Assembly: GCA_963170055.1 (NCBI GenBank)
Contig: CAUJGJ010000444.1
Coordinates: 7,047,618 to 7,111,617 of the forward strand
Direction: 5' to 3'
Length of the DNA stretch: 64,000 bases
DNA from: Halisarca cf. caerulea
Lineage: Eukaryota > Porifera > Demospongiae > Chondrillida > Halisarcidae
Shown in pieces: positions 8,878-20,282 of the stretch; position 1 is the first letter of the stretch; each line of letters opens with the position of its first letter. The notes below the pieces were generated by a model. The model did not search any database. It worked only from the letters and a program-made list of their open reading frames with translations, and had not been told where the DNA came from. The translations under genes and the position numbers were made by a program.

Positions 8878-9644
8878 TCATGGCCACAAAGCCAATAGGA
8901 AAACTATTCGCTTACGAACCGTATACTGTGTTGGTTGATACCTCGTTTCACGTTAGCCTCGGAGATGTTAGCAATTCCAAATGTAACCAAATGCTTCCAC
9001 TGTGTAAGAAATGATGAGCCGACTGCCGGGGCACAGGAATGGAAAGATGAGTGACTATGATAGTTTTGTTACTACAGTAAAATCTGATTAATAAGAACCA
9101 TGATTGTAGAATATCTACCTTAATGAAAACATTGATGAACATATTACCAACTCCAAATGCATTCAATGCATGCTTGATTGGTTACTGAGAGCTTGTAGAT
9201 AGATAATCAGATCCTTTTGATATAAGATCAAGGTTCTAATTGTTGAGATTTTGCTTCGCTTGTCAGTGGAACCCACTCAACACACAACTGAATGGACCGA
9301 TAATCAGTGTTCATTCTATCAGAATTTAAAGTTTACAAAACAATTAAGAATAGTGGGAGTCTTGAAGGGGCCATTTGCTACTTTCATGTTAAACAAAATG
9401 TGGCGTTAATCGAGTTTGTGCTATCAGGGTTCCGCTGTACATTAATCTGTTGATAGATAATTTTATATGAAAATGGTTGTAATATTTTGTAATTTATTTC
9501 AGTGATTGTTTGATGCAGTTTACTCGGGCATCAGGTATGCAGGCACCTATTATGAGGTTGTAAAATGTAAACTGCTATATAATTCAGGATTCTGTGTTTT
9601 CTTGCCCAGAAATCAAGTGCAGATCTTACAAAAACTATTTTCTC
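8878..9644. other. no recognised gene
   Basis: AT-rich. A short stretch near 8980-9055 (GCCGACTGCCGGGGCACAGG) resembles 13705-13735, so this belongs to the duplicated landscape of 7-18 kb. Nothing else is identified. Confidence 0.35.
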
Positions 9645-9905
9645 ATGGTATTCAGTATTGCGTATAATATGCTTCTGGCATGAACTAATTTTTTGTGTCA
9701 TGAATACTAATTTTTTTCAACACCCAAGAAATTTTATCCCTTGAAGAATTCCCTCTATATGATAGTACCTTACTGTGTGTGTTTGTAGTGTTATTTGGAT
9801 ATAGAAAGTGACTGTTATGTTCTTGAATGAAAAAATGACCCATTATTTAAATAAGGGAAAACTTATCTAATCTGATTCTGTATAAAGATTCCATGCGAGT
9901 TGATT
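9645..9905 (+). repeat. duplicated non-coding block, pair of 15055-15330
   Basis: Starts near TTCAGTATTGCGTATAATAT and ends with a CATGCGAGTTGATTGAAAT-type sequence. The same 260-275-bp block recurs at 15055-15330 in the same orientation, with small indels and point changes. After the block the two loci diverge: this one continues into the exon-like repeat, the other does not. Confidence 0.8.
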
Positions 9906-10570
9906 GAAATGGGACAACTGAGTTTGTTCCAATCTGGACCCGAGACTTCTATTCAGTGGATAATTGGGAACACCTAAAGAAGACGATGATGAAGAAGGCC
10001 TCCAGAAGGATTTACAGTGGCAGGAGTCACTGTTTGGTGAGTTAGATGACAATTGTGCAGAATATTAACTCCTGTTATCTTTCCATAGCAAGAAGACGAT
10101 TCTTGAAAGAAGATTGAGGGATGACACTAGTGCAGCTTTGCAACGCTTAAGCACAGGAGAGAGATTACATCCTTACCACTGGATGAAAAAGGTTTTTACT
10201 TTGATTTTCACCGATGGTGGTTTTTGATGTACTCCTTTTCTGACACGTTATTGAGAAATCTTATATCATGCTGTCAGTATTTTCTGAATATGTTTTAAAG
10301 AATCCCAGCAATTGGAAAGTTTGATATCTGTAACAGTGACAATCCATTCCATGTCTGATGTTTGAGTGTCCATGCTCCGGATTTACTCGTGTTAAATAAC
10401 TGCTAGTCTATACCACAAATTTTCCCTCCAAACATTTCCACAAGTCATTTAAGCCATTCATCCTGGTTGTATACAGGCTATGTAAAAAGGCTACATATTA
10501 CACATCATTGAAATAGGCAAATGCTTGTCTAGAACAAAATGTTTTTTTACAGGTGCAGGGTCCTTATTGA
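9901..10570 (+). repeat. duplicated segment copy 2 (partial)
   Basis: Begins abruptly inside the exon-like block (TTTGTTCCAATCTGGACCCG) and includes the conserved GTGAGTTAGATGACAATTGT...CCATAG intron-like piece (10037-10088). It then continues into a second exon-like block whose frame is broken by a stop. The non-coding tail 10290-10560 matches 13160-13450. The copy is 5'-truncated relative to copies 1, 3 and 5. Confidence 0.65.
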
Positions 10571-11855
10571 AGCAAGTAGCAGGTGTTTATTTTCGATGTT
10601 GGCCATTTTTTTGTGTTTCTGTTCTTCGTAAATATTTTTGAGGCTTTGTGCAGATCAAATGTTTTAGTGTGATACATCATTTGAAAGCATATGATGTTAG
10701 CAAACTAATAAAGGTGGAGGAGTGTTTGAGGAAGTTATGTGTAGTTTGTAACACGCATGTATTTCGAGCAAGATCAGAGTAATAAAAGAAAGTCTCTTCA
10801 TATATCTATATCATTTCAGCATATCATATGCCATTGTTTGAGAAAACTGGTACATAAGAATTTAAAGTTCTAAAAGACTAAGTAATATGATGTCTAAGTT
10901 GGAGACAACTTGCGAAAAGAGAAGACAATGATGTTATACGTGGAATTATGAGATTATGCAGGGAATTGCGCACACTTGGACAGGTCATCAATTAAAGGGC
11001 TGTACCAGAATGAAATCATTCCTGATGAATGGATTATCTCCTTTATCGTATTCTCCAGGATTTTAGCTACACAAGACTCTTTTGAGAAAAAAGGACTGGG
11101 TGGAACAATCTCTTGCGAAACGTTGCTGTCAGTCACATAATTGCTGAATTGCTGCTTGGGCAGTTGGGCAGTCAGTCAGTCAGTAGTCAGTCACGCAGTT
11201 AATTCCCCTGTACACTTGAACGCTTTTCTGAGAAGTATTGTATAAGATTGGCTAGCTTTTAAAGTATTGTCCCAAAAGCATTCAAATTCACTTTTAAAGT
11301 GATTACTAAAGTAAGAACCCCTATAGTGGCTTGCCCACAAGTATGTGATGTGATCTGAGAAAGGGAATCACTTTGTGTATATTTTCAAATTGTGTTTTAT
11401 GACCAGATTGTTATGGTGCTGACAGCATTCAGGTATCTTACACTGATAGGGAGATAAGGTCTGTTTAAGGTCTGTTTACTAGCCTTAAACTAGCAATCAA
11501 AAAATATGCGAGCGAGGAAATTTGATGACATCACATGCTCATATTATGGGCTGCCACGGATTGTATATTTTTTGCTGTTGTTTGGCAGGAATTCATTATA
11601 CAATTGTCAACTATGAGTTAGCAGTTAGTTGTCAAAAGAGACTATTGCGATAAAAAGTGCTTCCATTGAGTACCTTTTTCATTCCAAATCGAGGCCGCCT
11701 CACTTTATCCGGAAAATAAAATGGCATACTTCTGGGAGGTGCAATGAGGGCTGTAACTTGTAGGCAAGTTTTGCTTTCAGGACATTCTACTAAAATTTAT
11801 TAAAAAAACAAAAATTGAACTTTGGTCATTTAGAAGGAATTATGACCACTTAACC
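10571..11855. other. no recognised gene
   Basis: AT-rich intergenic sequence with a cluster of CAGT repeats (about 11162-11195). From about 11800 to 11855 it resembles 17400-17452, i.e. the left shoulder of the duplicated segment that the MITE at 11856 interrupts. Confidence 0.4.
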
Positions 11856-12323
11856 CAGGGGCGTATCCAGGATTTTTGTAGGAGGGTTTCCAGCCAGCCA
11901 GTACAAGAGGGCTTTGCTGCGCCGCTCGATCATTCTTACAAATTTAATATTGATAATTATCATTATATTCAAACCAAGACATTGTACATAAACGATAAGA
12001 AATGGTTAATTACTGCAGTCAGTATATATATCAATTCTTTTTGCAAAGCCACAAGCCTATTCTAACACAATAGGCCTAATGATTACATCATTTTTTGTCA
12101 CATGTCAAATAAAATGGCTGTTTTCGTCATCGTCCGTTTAAAGAGAATTTAGAGACTTACATTGGTTAGTTAAGCCTTATACAACATTTTGAGACTAAAG
12201 ATTTTTTCAAAGCTTTACTTCGTTCCCTGGATCTAGTCTAAAAGAGCACAGTATTTTGTTTGTCTTGGTAGTTTTGAGGGGGGTTTCCTGAAACCTTAGA
12301 AACCCCCCCTCCATACACCCCTG
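11856..12323. mobile_element. hAT-like MITE (468 bp) with target duplication
   Basis: The ends are CAGGGGCGTATCCAG at the left and the reverse complement of CAGGGGTGTATGGAG at the right (15 bp, two mismatches), flanked by TAACC on both sides (11851-11855 and 12324-12328). The paralogous locus at 17.45 kb reads straight through a single TAACC (CCACGTAACCGCATTG), an empty site confirming the boundaries. The CAGGGGCGTA terminus recalls hAT-type MITEs, but the short 5-bp duplication is atypical for hAT (8 bp). The family assignment is therefore tentative; the insertion itself is well supported. Confidence 0.82.
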
Positions 12324-13450
12324 TAACCGCATTGTATACTTAGCGTAAAGTGACCCCCTTTGCTCAGATCCTGTCACATATGCTTACCCAATTTCACCCA
12401 CTTGGACCACAATATGGATTTGTCACGCATGGTAGTGGCTTATCCAGGATAGCGGTTGGAATATTATAAATGCTATATGGCCTGTTGTCTTGGTGTATGT
12501 GGAAATTTTCTAGTTACTTCGTCAATGACATATTCTTCTTTCTTTTTCCTGCAGCAGGAGCCTCCACAGCATCTTGTCACTGGGCTGGGTCACCAGTACT
12601 AAAGGGAGGAGGCCGGAACATCCCCTCTACGGAGGGTTGAGACCGTGCTGTGCTCTCTCTGCAGTACGAAGACTGAGCTCACTTCAAGATGTGGACTTCG
12701 GCTGAAGTACTCGGTCAAGTACAGATCAGGTTTGGGTGTTCTGTTGAGGGGAGGTTGCCAGGATCCACTCCAATCCATTGGAAAGTCGACACTGGTACTC
12801 CCTGCAATGGAGCAACCAAGTTTGTTCCAATCTGTAACCAAGACTTCTATTTACTATTTAGTGATGATACTTGTGAAGAAGAAGGCATCCATAAAAATTT
12901 ACAATGGCAGGAGTCACTGTTTGGTGAGTTAGATGACAATTGTGCAGATTATTAAGTCCTGTTATTTTTCTATAGTGAGAAGACGATGCTTGGAAGAAGA
13001 TTGGGGGATGGCGCTATTGCATCTTTGCAACGATGAAGCAGAGGAAATTACATCCCTACCACTGGATGAAGAGGTTTATACTTTGATTTTCACCAACGGA
13101 GGTTTTAGTGTACTCGTTTTCAGACAAGTTATTGAGAAATCTTTTATCATGCTGTGAATATTTGCTGAATTTCTTTAAAAGTATTCCAGCAATCAAAACC
13201 ATCATCGGTGGAAAGTTAGATATACATAATAGGGACAATCCATTCCATGTCTGATGTTTAAGGGTCCATGCCCCGATTTACTCGTGTGAAAAAACTGCTA
13301 GCCTATACCACAAATTTTCCCTCCAAACATTTCCACGTCTTTTAAGCCATTCATCCTGGTTACAGGCTATGTGAAAAGCTACATATTACACATCATTGAA
13401 ATAGGCATAGCTTCTCCAGAGTATAGTGCGTTTTTATAGGCGCAGGGCGC
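12324..13450 (+). repeat. duplicated segment copy 3, with the most open exon-like ORFs
   Basis: Collinear with copies 1 and 5. It has a leader ending CTGCAG, an exon-like ORF (12689 onward, with VEGRLPGS.PIHWKV and CNGATKFVPI), a GTGAGTTAGATGAC...TCTATAG piece (12924-12975, 52 bp) and a second ORF (12976-13157, RRRCLEEDWGMALLHLCNDE). The tail 13160-13450 matches 10290-10560. Its left side is interrupted by the MITE at 11856-12323. Spacing from copy 1 is about 5.2 kb and to copy 5 about 5.1 kb. Confidence 0.65.
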
Positions 13451-13943
13451 TCATGGAAGTGAGTAGTGGGTGTTTTTTGATGTAGGCCAATATTTTTCAG
13501 TTTCTGTTCTTTGCAAAAAATTTTGAGGCTTTGTGTGGATATTTTTTAGGCTTTGTTTGGATCAAATGTTTTAGTGGGTTAAGTCATTGTTCGTGATTAA
13601 ATATTTCCGCCTCATTTCCTAGGTTCTAAATGCTGACGTTCGTTATTGGCTCGGCCGTTTGCAATTCGTGCTGCACCATGTCCAATGTCTCGAACGGAGA
13701 ACAACAGGCTGACCGGCAGGGTACAGGACTGAAAAGATAAGTGATGAAATGTTATTTAATGCATGATTTATCTGTTTAGATGGTTTAAATTAGTTCCGTA
13801 GTTAAGTTGTACTGTTTCCACACGCTGCTTCAAGAAAACAAAGACTAAAGTGCAACAACTGCTGCAAAAAATCCTGAAGAAATACAATGCTTTAGGTTCC
13901 GGCTAATAATTTCTGAACAATTTTAACTAAGTTTAATTCATAT
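13451..13943. other. no recognised gene
   Basis: Intergenic sequence. A short block near 13700-13740 resembles 8990-9050. Nothing else is seen. Confidence 0.35.
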
Positions 13944-14844
13944 TTAACCCTTTATCGTGGATGAGCCACTATAGTGGCTCTCACGTGACCAATCCCTGTT
14001 GTGGGCTAAATGGTGAAATTGCCTAACCGTAGTCGTGGAAAAGCCACTATAGTGGCTCCTTCTTTTTTAAGCATTTTCGAAGCGAATTCCATTGCTTTCA
14101 GCACATTTAACAGTTTTAAAGCTCCCCAAGCTTATAAGAAACACAAATGAATACTTAACTAAAGAAAATTTCCGCACACTAACTTGGAATAGATCGAAAT
14201 CTAAGGGTATAGAAGTTCTGTCGACGGGTGAAAATGCTCACTGTTCGAACAGCTTACTTTCACCACAGAAACCGTCCAGAAGTAGCGCAAATCCACTGTG
14301 GGGTACCAAACAAGCCCTAAATGAGTAGTTCGTCCAATTTCAGCTGAAGGTAAAGCCCTGGCACTTGAGGAAGCAAATAAGGAAACTGTCGTGCGAATTC
14401 CGTCGAACGATGGAAATTCTTCCTGATTTTTGGCATCATTTCGAAGGATTACTCTTCAGAGGGTACGAAAAGGTACAGTTGCAAGCAGTAAGAAGGTGCA
14501 AGAGCTTGTAACTCTTCGTTTTCGCCAAGAACCTCATTTCGACGAAACAAATTCTTCGTAAAACATTGCATAATTCCGCATATCATTGTATAATCGCCGC
14601 ATTACACAGTATTTCCGTTCTTTTTTGTACTATTTTCTATTTGTTATAACTTCGTTGTAATGTGCACCACAGCTCTTGAATTGCTGGCATGTGCCCTTAT
14701 CACCACACGTAGTCTGCATATAAAATTTGAACAAATTTCGCTAAGATACGCTGATCTCCCACGACTACTAGTTGAGCCACAATAGTGGCTTTTCCACGAT
14801 AACGCGTTATTCGCGGGCACTTTTGTTCCATGATAAAGGGTTAA
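13944..14844. mobile_element. non-autonomous piggyBac-like element (0.9 kb)
   Basis: Flanked by TTAA at 13944-13947 and 14841-14844. Terminal repeats read CCCTTTATCGTGGA at the left and CCCTTTATCATGGA (reverse complement) at the right. Just inside is an 18-bp perfect palindrome GAGCCACTATAGTGGCTC (13963-13980), repeated at about 14040-14056, with a near-match GAGCCACAATAGTGGCTT near the right end. Hallmarks are the TTAA duplication and CCCTTT start of piggyBac. The interior holds only a 78-codon ORF without a transposase motif. Its left 90 bp recur in reverse orientation in the duplicated segments at 7.15, 12.4 and 17.5 kb. Confidence 0.85.
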
Positions 14845-15054
14845 AAAGGTTGACCTTGACTCTGTTGTCTTTAGCTACTACATCCAGATTGTATGTTTTA
14901 CTGCTGCTTCCGGGATGTACAGAGATGAAATGTGCACAATTTCATCTTTGTACGTATAGTGGGTGGACTGTGTTCAATTATAGAAGTTTGTAAATTTTGA
15001 ATCCTAAGGCTTGCTCACAGACCATGTAGTGGTGCTTTTTGAGGGGTAAATATT

Positions 15055-15330
15055 CTCTCATGAAATTCAGTATTGCGTATAATATGCTTCTGGCATAAAC
15101 TAATTTTTTGTGCCATGAATACAAATTTTTTTTAACACCCAAGAAATTTTATCCCTTGAAAAATTCCCTCTATATGATAGTACCCTACTGTGAGTGTTTG
15201 TAGTGTTATTTGGATGTATATAGAAAGTGACTGTTATGTTCTCGAATGAAAAATGATCCATTTTTTAAATAAGAAGGGAAAACTTATCTAATCTGATTCT
15301 GTAAAGATTCCATGCAAGTTGATTGAAATT
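15055..15330 (+). repeat. duplicated non-coding block, pair of 9645-9905
   Basis: Same order of sequence as 9645-9905, from TTCAGTATTGCGTATAATAT through a TATATGATAGTACC stretch to GATTCCATGCAAGTTGATTG, with scattered substitutions and small insertions. Confidence 0.8.
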
Positions 15331-16031
15331 AAATTTTAATGCTCGGGTGTTTCGGCAGTTCAAACCTGTGAACAGCCGACGCAGGTTTAAATTGCTAAGC
15401 CCTATGCTCAACAGAGAACACCTATTGCCATTTTAGATGTCGGTATCATTGTCCTTATTGTTTAATGTAGCATTGCTCCAGATCACCATTGTTAAATCTT
15501 GTTTCCTCTTAGCTGCTGAATCCGGACTACTCATCTCCTTCATCACTTGTGTCAAGCTGTTGTTCCGCCTTCTCTGCCTGCTCACTCCCACAATGAGACT
15601 GCCTCCGTAGATGTCTGCATTTACCTGCCACCCCCAACATTTCGCCACATTCCGATAACGTCCCTTGATTCATCAAAGTGGCCAGTTCATGTCCAAAAAG
15701 TGTTTTGAGTTGATTGTTTGCATACTAAAAGTGTGTAGGCGTGGTGTGTAGCTTCCATGGAGGTGATTTCTTGGAAAAGTGGGTGTGGCTTAGGAGGTGG
15801 GGCACCTTGATTACTTGTATGGAGGAAGGAGCACTCGTGAGGACGTGGCCGAGTCATTTTGCATTTTAAAAGGGGAACCTCTTATGCATAACAAACTTCC
15901 CTAATAGCAAAAACTGTCTATAACAGACTGCTTTCTGAGGCCAGGCAGATGGCACTTTGTGTACAACCTCTCAATAGTGTAAAGGTCTAACAATTTGTTC
16001 AAAACGGGTTTGTTATGAAGAGGTTCCACTG

Positions 16032-16033
<2 letters not shown>
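15331..16033. other. no recognised gene
   Basis: Intergenic sequence with short ORFs only. The 15430-15720 part has weak similarity in wording to 6780-7070 (CCAGTTCATG, TCCGATAACG), consistent with the same duplicated landscape. Confidence 0.35.

Positions 16034-16084
<51 letters not shown>
16034..16084. repeat. (CA)n microsatellite
   Basis: About 25 uninterrupted CA units. The minus-strand Val-Cys-rich ORF over it is an artefact of the repeat. Confidence 0.97.
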
Positions 16085-16085
<1 letters not shown>

Positions 16086-16344
16086 CCCTTTCGTCATGAG
16101 TATTGCATAGGTGCTAATTTTTGCGAGGCACATATTTCTTCAAACAAAAATATTGTATTATCCAACTGAATTTTGAAGTCCCTATTATTTATTAAGCAAC
16201 TAGACTAATAGGAGTCTATGTATATGTGACCTTAGTGACTGAAATTTTGCAAGTATGGGCTCAATTTTGCTAATTTTGAGGAAATGCAATCCTGTGGAAA
16301 TTAGCACCTATTATTGAAACAATAATAGTTTACCAAATGATGAA

Positions 16345-16500
16345 TAGTAGATGACAATTGTACAGAATATTTACTTCTGTTGTCTTTGTATAGCGAGAAA
16401 ATGCCTACTGAAAGAGGGACGGAGAGAGATCCAGGAGAGGGATGGTGGAGCATCTCTCCTGCTTTGCACTGAAGAAGCACATGAGGTTATTTATCACTGT
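16345..16500 (+). repeat. duplicated segment copy 4 (short, 3' part only)
   Basis: Starts inside the intron-like piece (TAGATGACAATTGTACAGAA...TGTATAG) and continues into a diverged second exon-like block with a short duplication (GAGAGGGATGG). The upstream exon-like block is absent. Confidence 0.55.
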
Positions 16501-17452
16501 TTTACAAGTTCCATACATTTAGTAAATCTTGATTATTTTAATGAAAATTCTAAATTTTCCACTTCAGAACAGCAGAACAGCATTTTGATGAAGTGCTGTG
16601 TAGCAGATGCAAGGTGTGTGTATGTGCATTCAGACATGCACGCCTGTGTGTGTGTGTGTGTGTGTACATATCTGTGTGCATGAATGTATTCTGCGAGTTT
16701 GCACATGTGTGTGTATACGTTTGCATTGCCACGTGTGTGTATATTTCAATTGAGTTCCTTATTATCCTTAGTATGAAGATCATTTGAGAGTCAGAGTATT
16801 CTTTCTCACTTTTCTTTCTGCAGATCCTCCTTTTATATAGGATTCTTGCCTGCTTCACTGCAGTCTGCAATCAACGTTAACATTTCCTAATGTTATTCAT
16901 TTGCAAACCTTGAACTCAAGAGGTGAAGAGGACAGCTGCATGTGTCCATTCAAGGCAGCCCTTAATCCTTTCTATGTTTCACGAGTGTGCAGACGGAGGG
17001 CCCATGTTCTGATTTACTCGTGTTGAATAACTGCTAAACTTAATTACTGGGTAAATCGCTGATTTAGTTGAACGAGAAAGAAATGTGGATGAAAATGGCA
17101 CCATGTGCACCTTGTATATTACATACATTTTCCGACCTCAAAACCGGTAATTGACCCTTCTACTACATACTATGAAGAAATTAAGAATTTTCCAAGCAGT
17201 AAAATCACCGACTTGGTGAAACCATTTTATGTGCAAAAAGACATGGTCCTGTGATCCAAAAAGACGCCTTGAATTTTCCAAGAGGAAATTGCCAAATGAA
17301 GATAAATACCAACTCGGATCTCATTCTCAAGTTCAAAGACTCTTTAGAGGAAAAGGAAGTGGGTGGAATGCACAATGAAATTAATATAGGGCTGCCCGCA
17401 GCAGTCCCTAAAAATCAAACTTAGGTCACTTAGAAGGTATTGTCACCACGTA
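16501..17452. other. no recognised gene; GT-rich tract
   Basis: Contains a (GT)n-like tract at about 16641-16740 and otherwise AT-rich sequence. From about 17400 it begins the homology with 11800-11855. Confidence 0.35.
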
Positions 17453-18250
17453 ACCGCATTGTATACTTAGCGCGAAGTGACCTCTTTTCTCTGATCCTGT
17501 CAGATATGCTTACACAATTTCACCATTTAGCCCACAATTTGGATTAGTCACGCATGAACCACTAAAATGGCTTGCCTACGATGAAGAGTTGCAATATTAT
17601 AAATTCTATATTGCCTGTTGTTTGATATATGTGGAAATTATATATCTATTTGAGGACATATTCTCCTTTCCCATGCAGCTCAAGCCTCCGTAGCATCTTG
17701 GAGCTGGGACTGGGTCACCAGTACTGAAGGGAGGAGGCCGGAACGTCCCCCCTCTATGGAGGGTTGAGACCGTACTCTCTCTGAGGTACGATGACTGAGT
17801 TCTCTTCAAGATGTGGACTTCAGTGGAAGTCCTCTCTGTGAAGTGCGGATCAGGTTTGGGCGTTCTGTTGAGGGGAGGTTGCCAGGATCCATCCCAATCC
17901 ATTGGAAAGTCGAGACTGGTATTCCCTGCAATGGAGCAACCAAGTTTGTTCCAATCTGGAACCGAGATTTCTCTCCAGTGGGTACTTGGGAACACCTGAA
18001 GGCACATGATCCACCAGTACCTGTGGAAGTATGTACTGAAGAAAACAGCAGAAACACCGAGGAAACTGTTGTCCAGGGTGAATCAGATCATTTATTGATT
18101 CCAGCCGAACAACCTGATACATATTCCTCTTTCAGCGAGGTATGGATACAGCTAAATATTCGTTGTAAAGTACATTACATATTATGTAGTGGCTGCATGG
18201 AAGACTCCTTACCGAATTTGCGAGCAGGGAAAGGAACACTGCGTGGCTGA
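17453..18250 (+). repeat. duplicated segment copy 5, with longest exon-like ORF
   Basis: Collinear with copies 1 and 3 up to about 18000. The ORF from 17813 contains VRIRFGRSVEGRLPGSIPI, HWKVETGIPCNGATKFVPIW and NRDFSPVGTWEHLK. It then diverges into a Glu/Thr/Pro-rich extension ending at a plausible donor (FSE|GTATGG, about 18138). The extension is unique to this copy, so either it preserves the ancestral gene or the copy was fused to new sequence. Function unknown. This locus keeps the empty site for the MITE at 11856. Confidence 0.6.
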
Positions 18251-18605
18251 TGGGGCTTTCCAGATGTATCAATAGTCACTAACTCGGAGACATCGACTGG
18301 TTGAGCCCTGTTTTATCTGCTTGTGTTCCACGTGGTCATGATAGCATGGTTGCATGCACGCGAGCGTGCACGTGTGGTTACGGATAATATCATTCATAGG
18401 TCGGGAAGATCTATATTTGCAAGGGGTTAGCAAGAAAGTTTAGAGGTATAACAAAATGTGGGGCAGCCATGGCCGCTGCCCCTGCGTGGCCTGCATGTTT
18501 ATACAACTGTCCCACTATGCTCCAGCCCCACCCATGAGCTGACTATAATATTAATATTATGCGTAAAGGTTAGTTGACTGACTAGCAATTAACGTACAGG
18601 GAAGA
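18251..18605. other. intergenic, upstream of the secreted-protein ORF
   Basis: No ORF of note. A GGGCAGCCATGGCCGCTGCC hairpin-like word near 18462 and a few GTTGACTGACTAG words precede the ATG at 18606. A TATA-like element cannot be assigned with confidence. Confidence 0.35.
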
Positions 18606-19178
18606 ATGGATTTTGCTAGCACTGTCCTGTACATTTCTGTCTTTTTGCCAAGTATGCCAGTACTTGCTGCTGGTAATACTATATTGGAAACTGCTGCCTC
18701 AATACCCAAGTGTTTGAGGAGTATTGACTGGTATACTTGTACGACAGGTCATGCAAAAGGACTCATTGACGCCGTTTTGCCATGTGGACCGGAGGACTAC
18801 CTTCCATTTATTGAGAATCAGGTGGCGCAATGTACAACGGGAGAAGATAATATGTACTGCTTCCATGCCTTCTCTGGCCTGAACATTGTGCAGTCCAGAG
18901 CATGTTCTTCCATCAAGAATTCCTCATTGTGCACACCAGCTTGCACAGAATTCTTAAAGGACACTGTAAATGATGGAGGATGTTGTGTTGATACCGTTTC
19001 TAATTCGAGATTTTCTCTGTTGGTGCTCAGATACGACATTCGAGTTGCTTTCAACACCTGCAGTATAATTATTATCCTGGACATCCACTTAGCCAATTGG
19101 CTATTTTGCAGGGATTCCAGCAATGAGCACAAAACACAGACACAAAATTTAAATTGGGAGTGGGATAAGCATGCATGA
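18606..19178 (+). CDS. secreted cysteine-rich protein (unrecognised family)
   Basis: A 190-codon ORF with an ATG start. Residues 1-22 form a likely signal peptide (hydrophobic LYISVFLPSMPVL followed by AAG). The body carries regularly spaced cysteines (CLRSIDWYTCTTGHAKG, AVLPCGPEDY, QCTTGEDNMYCFHAF, RACSSIKNSSLCTPACTEF, DGGCCVD), as expected of a disulfide-bonded extracellular protein. After about residue 145 the composition changes to hydrophobic and then Asn/Gln-rich sequence, so the true exon may end there with the rest read from intron. I do not recognise the family; the layout recalls lineage-specific secreted proteins. No transposon motif is present, making it one of the better host-gene candidates. 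Confidence 0.5.
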   Translation: MDFASTVLYISVFLPSMPVLAAGNTILETAASIPKCLRSIDWYTCTTGHAKGLIDAVLPCGPEDYLPFIENQVAQCTTGEDNMYCFHAFSGLNIVQSRACSSIKNSSLCTPACTEFLKDTVNDGGCCVDTVSNSRFSLLVLRYDIRVAFNTCSIIIILDIHLANWLFCRDSSNEHKTQTQNLNWEWDKHA

Positions 19179-19323
19179 GCAATTAAGAGTTATGGCGGTC
19201 TTAATCAGCTATCAAGGGGTGGCCACATCCTATATACCACAGTACAACCCAAGATCCACCAAATTCATTTCACATTACCAACAGATTGACTACAAATACC
19301 GACTAATTACTCTTAATCTACAG

Positions 19324-19437
19324 GGAGCTTCAGTCAGTCGTACAGGAGGCACAGGCCACCATCAAACAGCAGCAAGCCGCCATCTGTGAGTTGCAGTTAA
19401 ATTTCCAGAAGTCACAGGTAGCCATTAGGGAGCTATA
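19324..19437 (+). pseudogene. coiled-coil exon-like fragment
   Basis: After a pyrimidine-rich stretch ending CTACAG, a frame reads ELQSVVQEAQATIKQQQAAI and continues CELQLNFQKSQVAIREL before a TAG at about 19435. The heptad-like Leu/Val/Ile spacing indicates a coiled coil. It may be a Gag-type N-terminus of a retroelement, as Gln-rich coils also precede the DIRS sequences near 50.9 kb. Unproven. Confidence 0.3.
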
Positions 19438-20282
19438 GGCGAAAATCCACCCCCTATTGTACTGGATAGAACTCCAGGACATTCTTTTCCTCATCAAGTG
19501 TATCCAGAATCCTTCAGACACTCTCAGTATTTGATTATTTCAGTATTTTTAGTATTTGATTTCAGTATTTTTAATTATATATCATTACACTAACAATACC
19601 AGAAACCAGACTAACCAGAAAATCCAGTATGGCTACTGTTAGACCAGTCCCCCGCACGCCACGTTTACTTCAACTAAGTTTGCAAGACTATGGAATGTCT
19701 CTACCCTACACATCAACCTTATTATAGTCAGCCATTTGCAAGCATCATACTGTACCTCTCCAGATTCTTCTGCCACCATTTTGTCAATCACTTTAATATT
19801 GAAAACTTTTGTACCTACCACATAAAAATGCCCTTGTTCTTCATGCCTCTCATTTTAACTCTCATGCATCTCTTTTGCTTTGGCTTATCTTTGTACCTCA
19901 AATTCTGCTGTATTTATTTAATCAAGCTCCCAAAATTGCAAACTTGCACTTTAATTTCTCGCCTGTTTTCACTATTTAAATTATATACTGCGCTTATTTC
20001 CACATACCCCACATTTTGGTCACATTTCCTATAAGAACTCACTTCACCATGTATGGTTGTAATCAGATTAACACAAATGCATGTTGCCAAGGCGTATAAT
20101 AATACAATGTTTAAAAACTGTGATAATTGAATGCCATCACAATCACTGCTGCCCATTTGAGCCAGTTCTGACAACGTACAGGCCAGGACATGATATATCC
20201 CTCATAGGTGGCCACAAAATCAACAGTAGTAAGAACTACATATATATATTAATCTAAACAGTAGAACACAATCACAAGTTTT
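19438..20282. other. no recognised gene
   Basis: AT-rich sequence with short tandem TTCAGTATTT words near 19540-19575 and hydrophobic chance ORFs. No motif is seen. Confidence 0.35.

Noticed and set aside
15901..16083. Minus-strand Val-Cys-rich ORF
   Set aside because: Generated by the (CA)n microsatellite.
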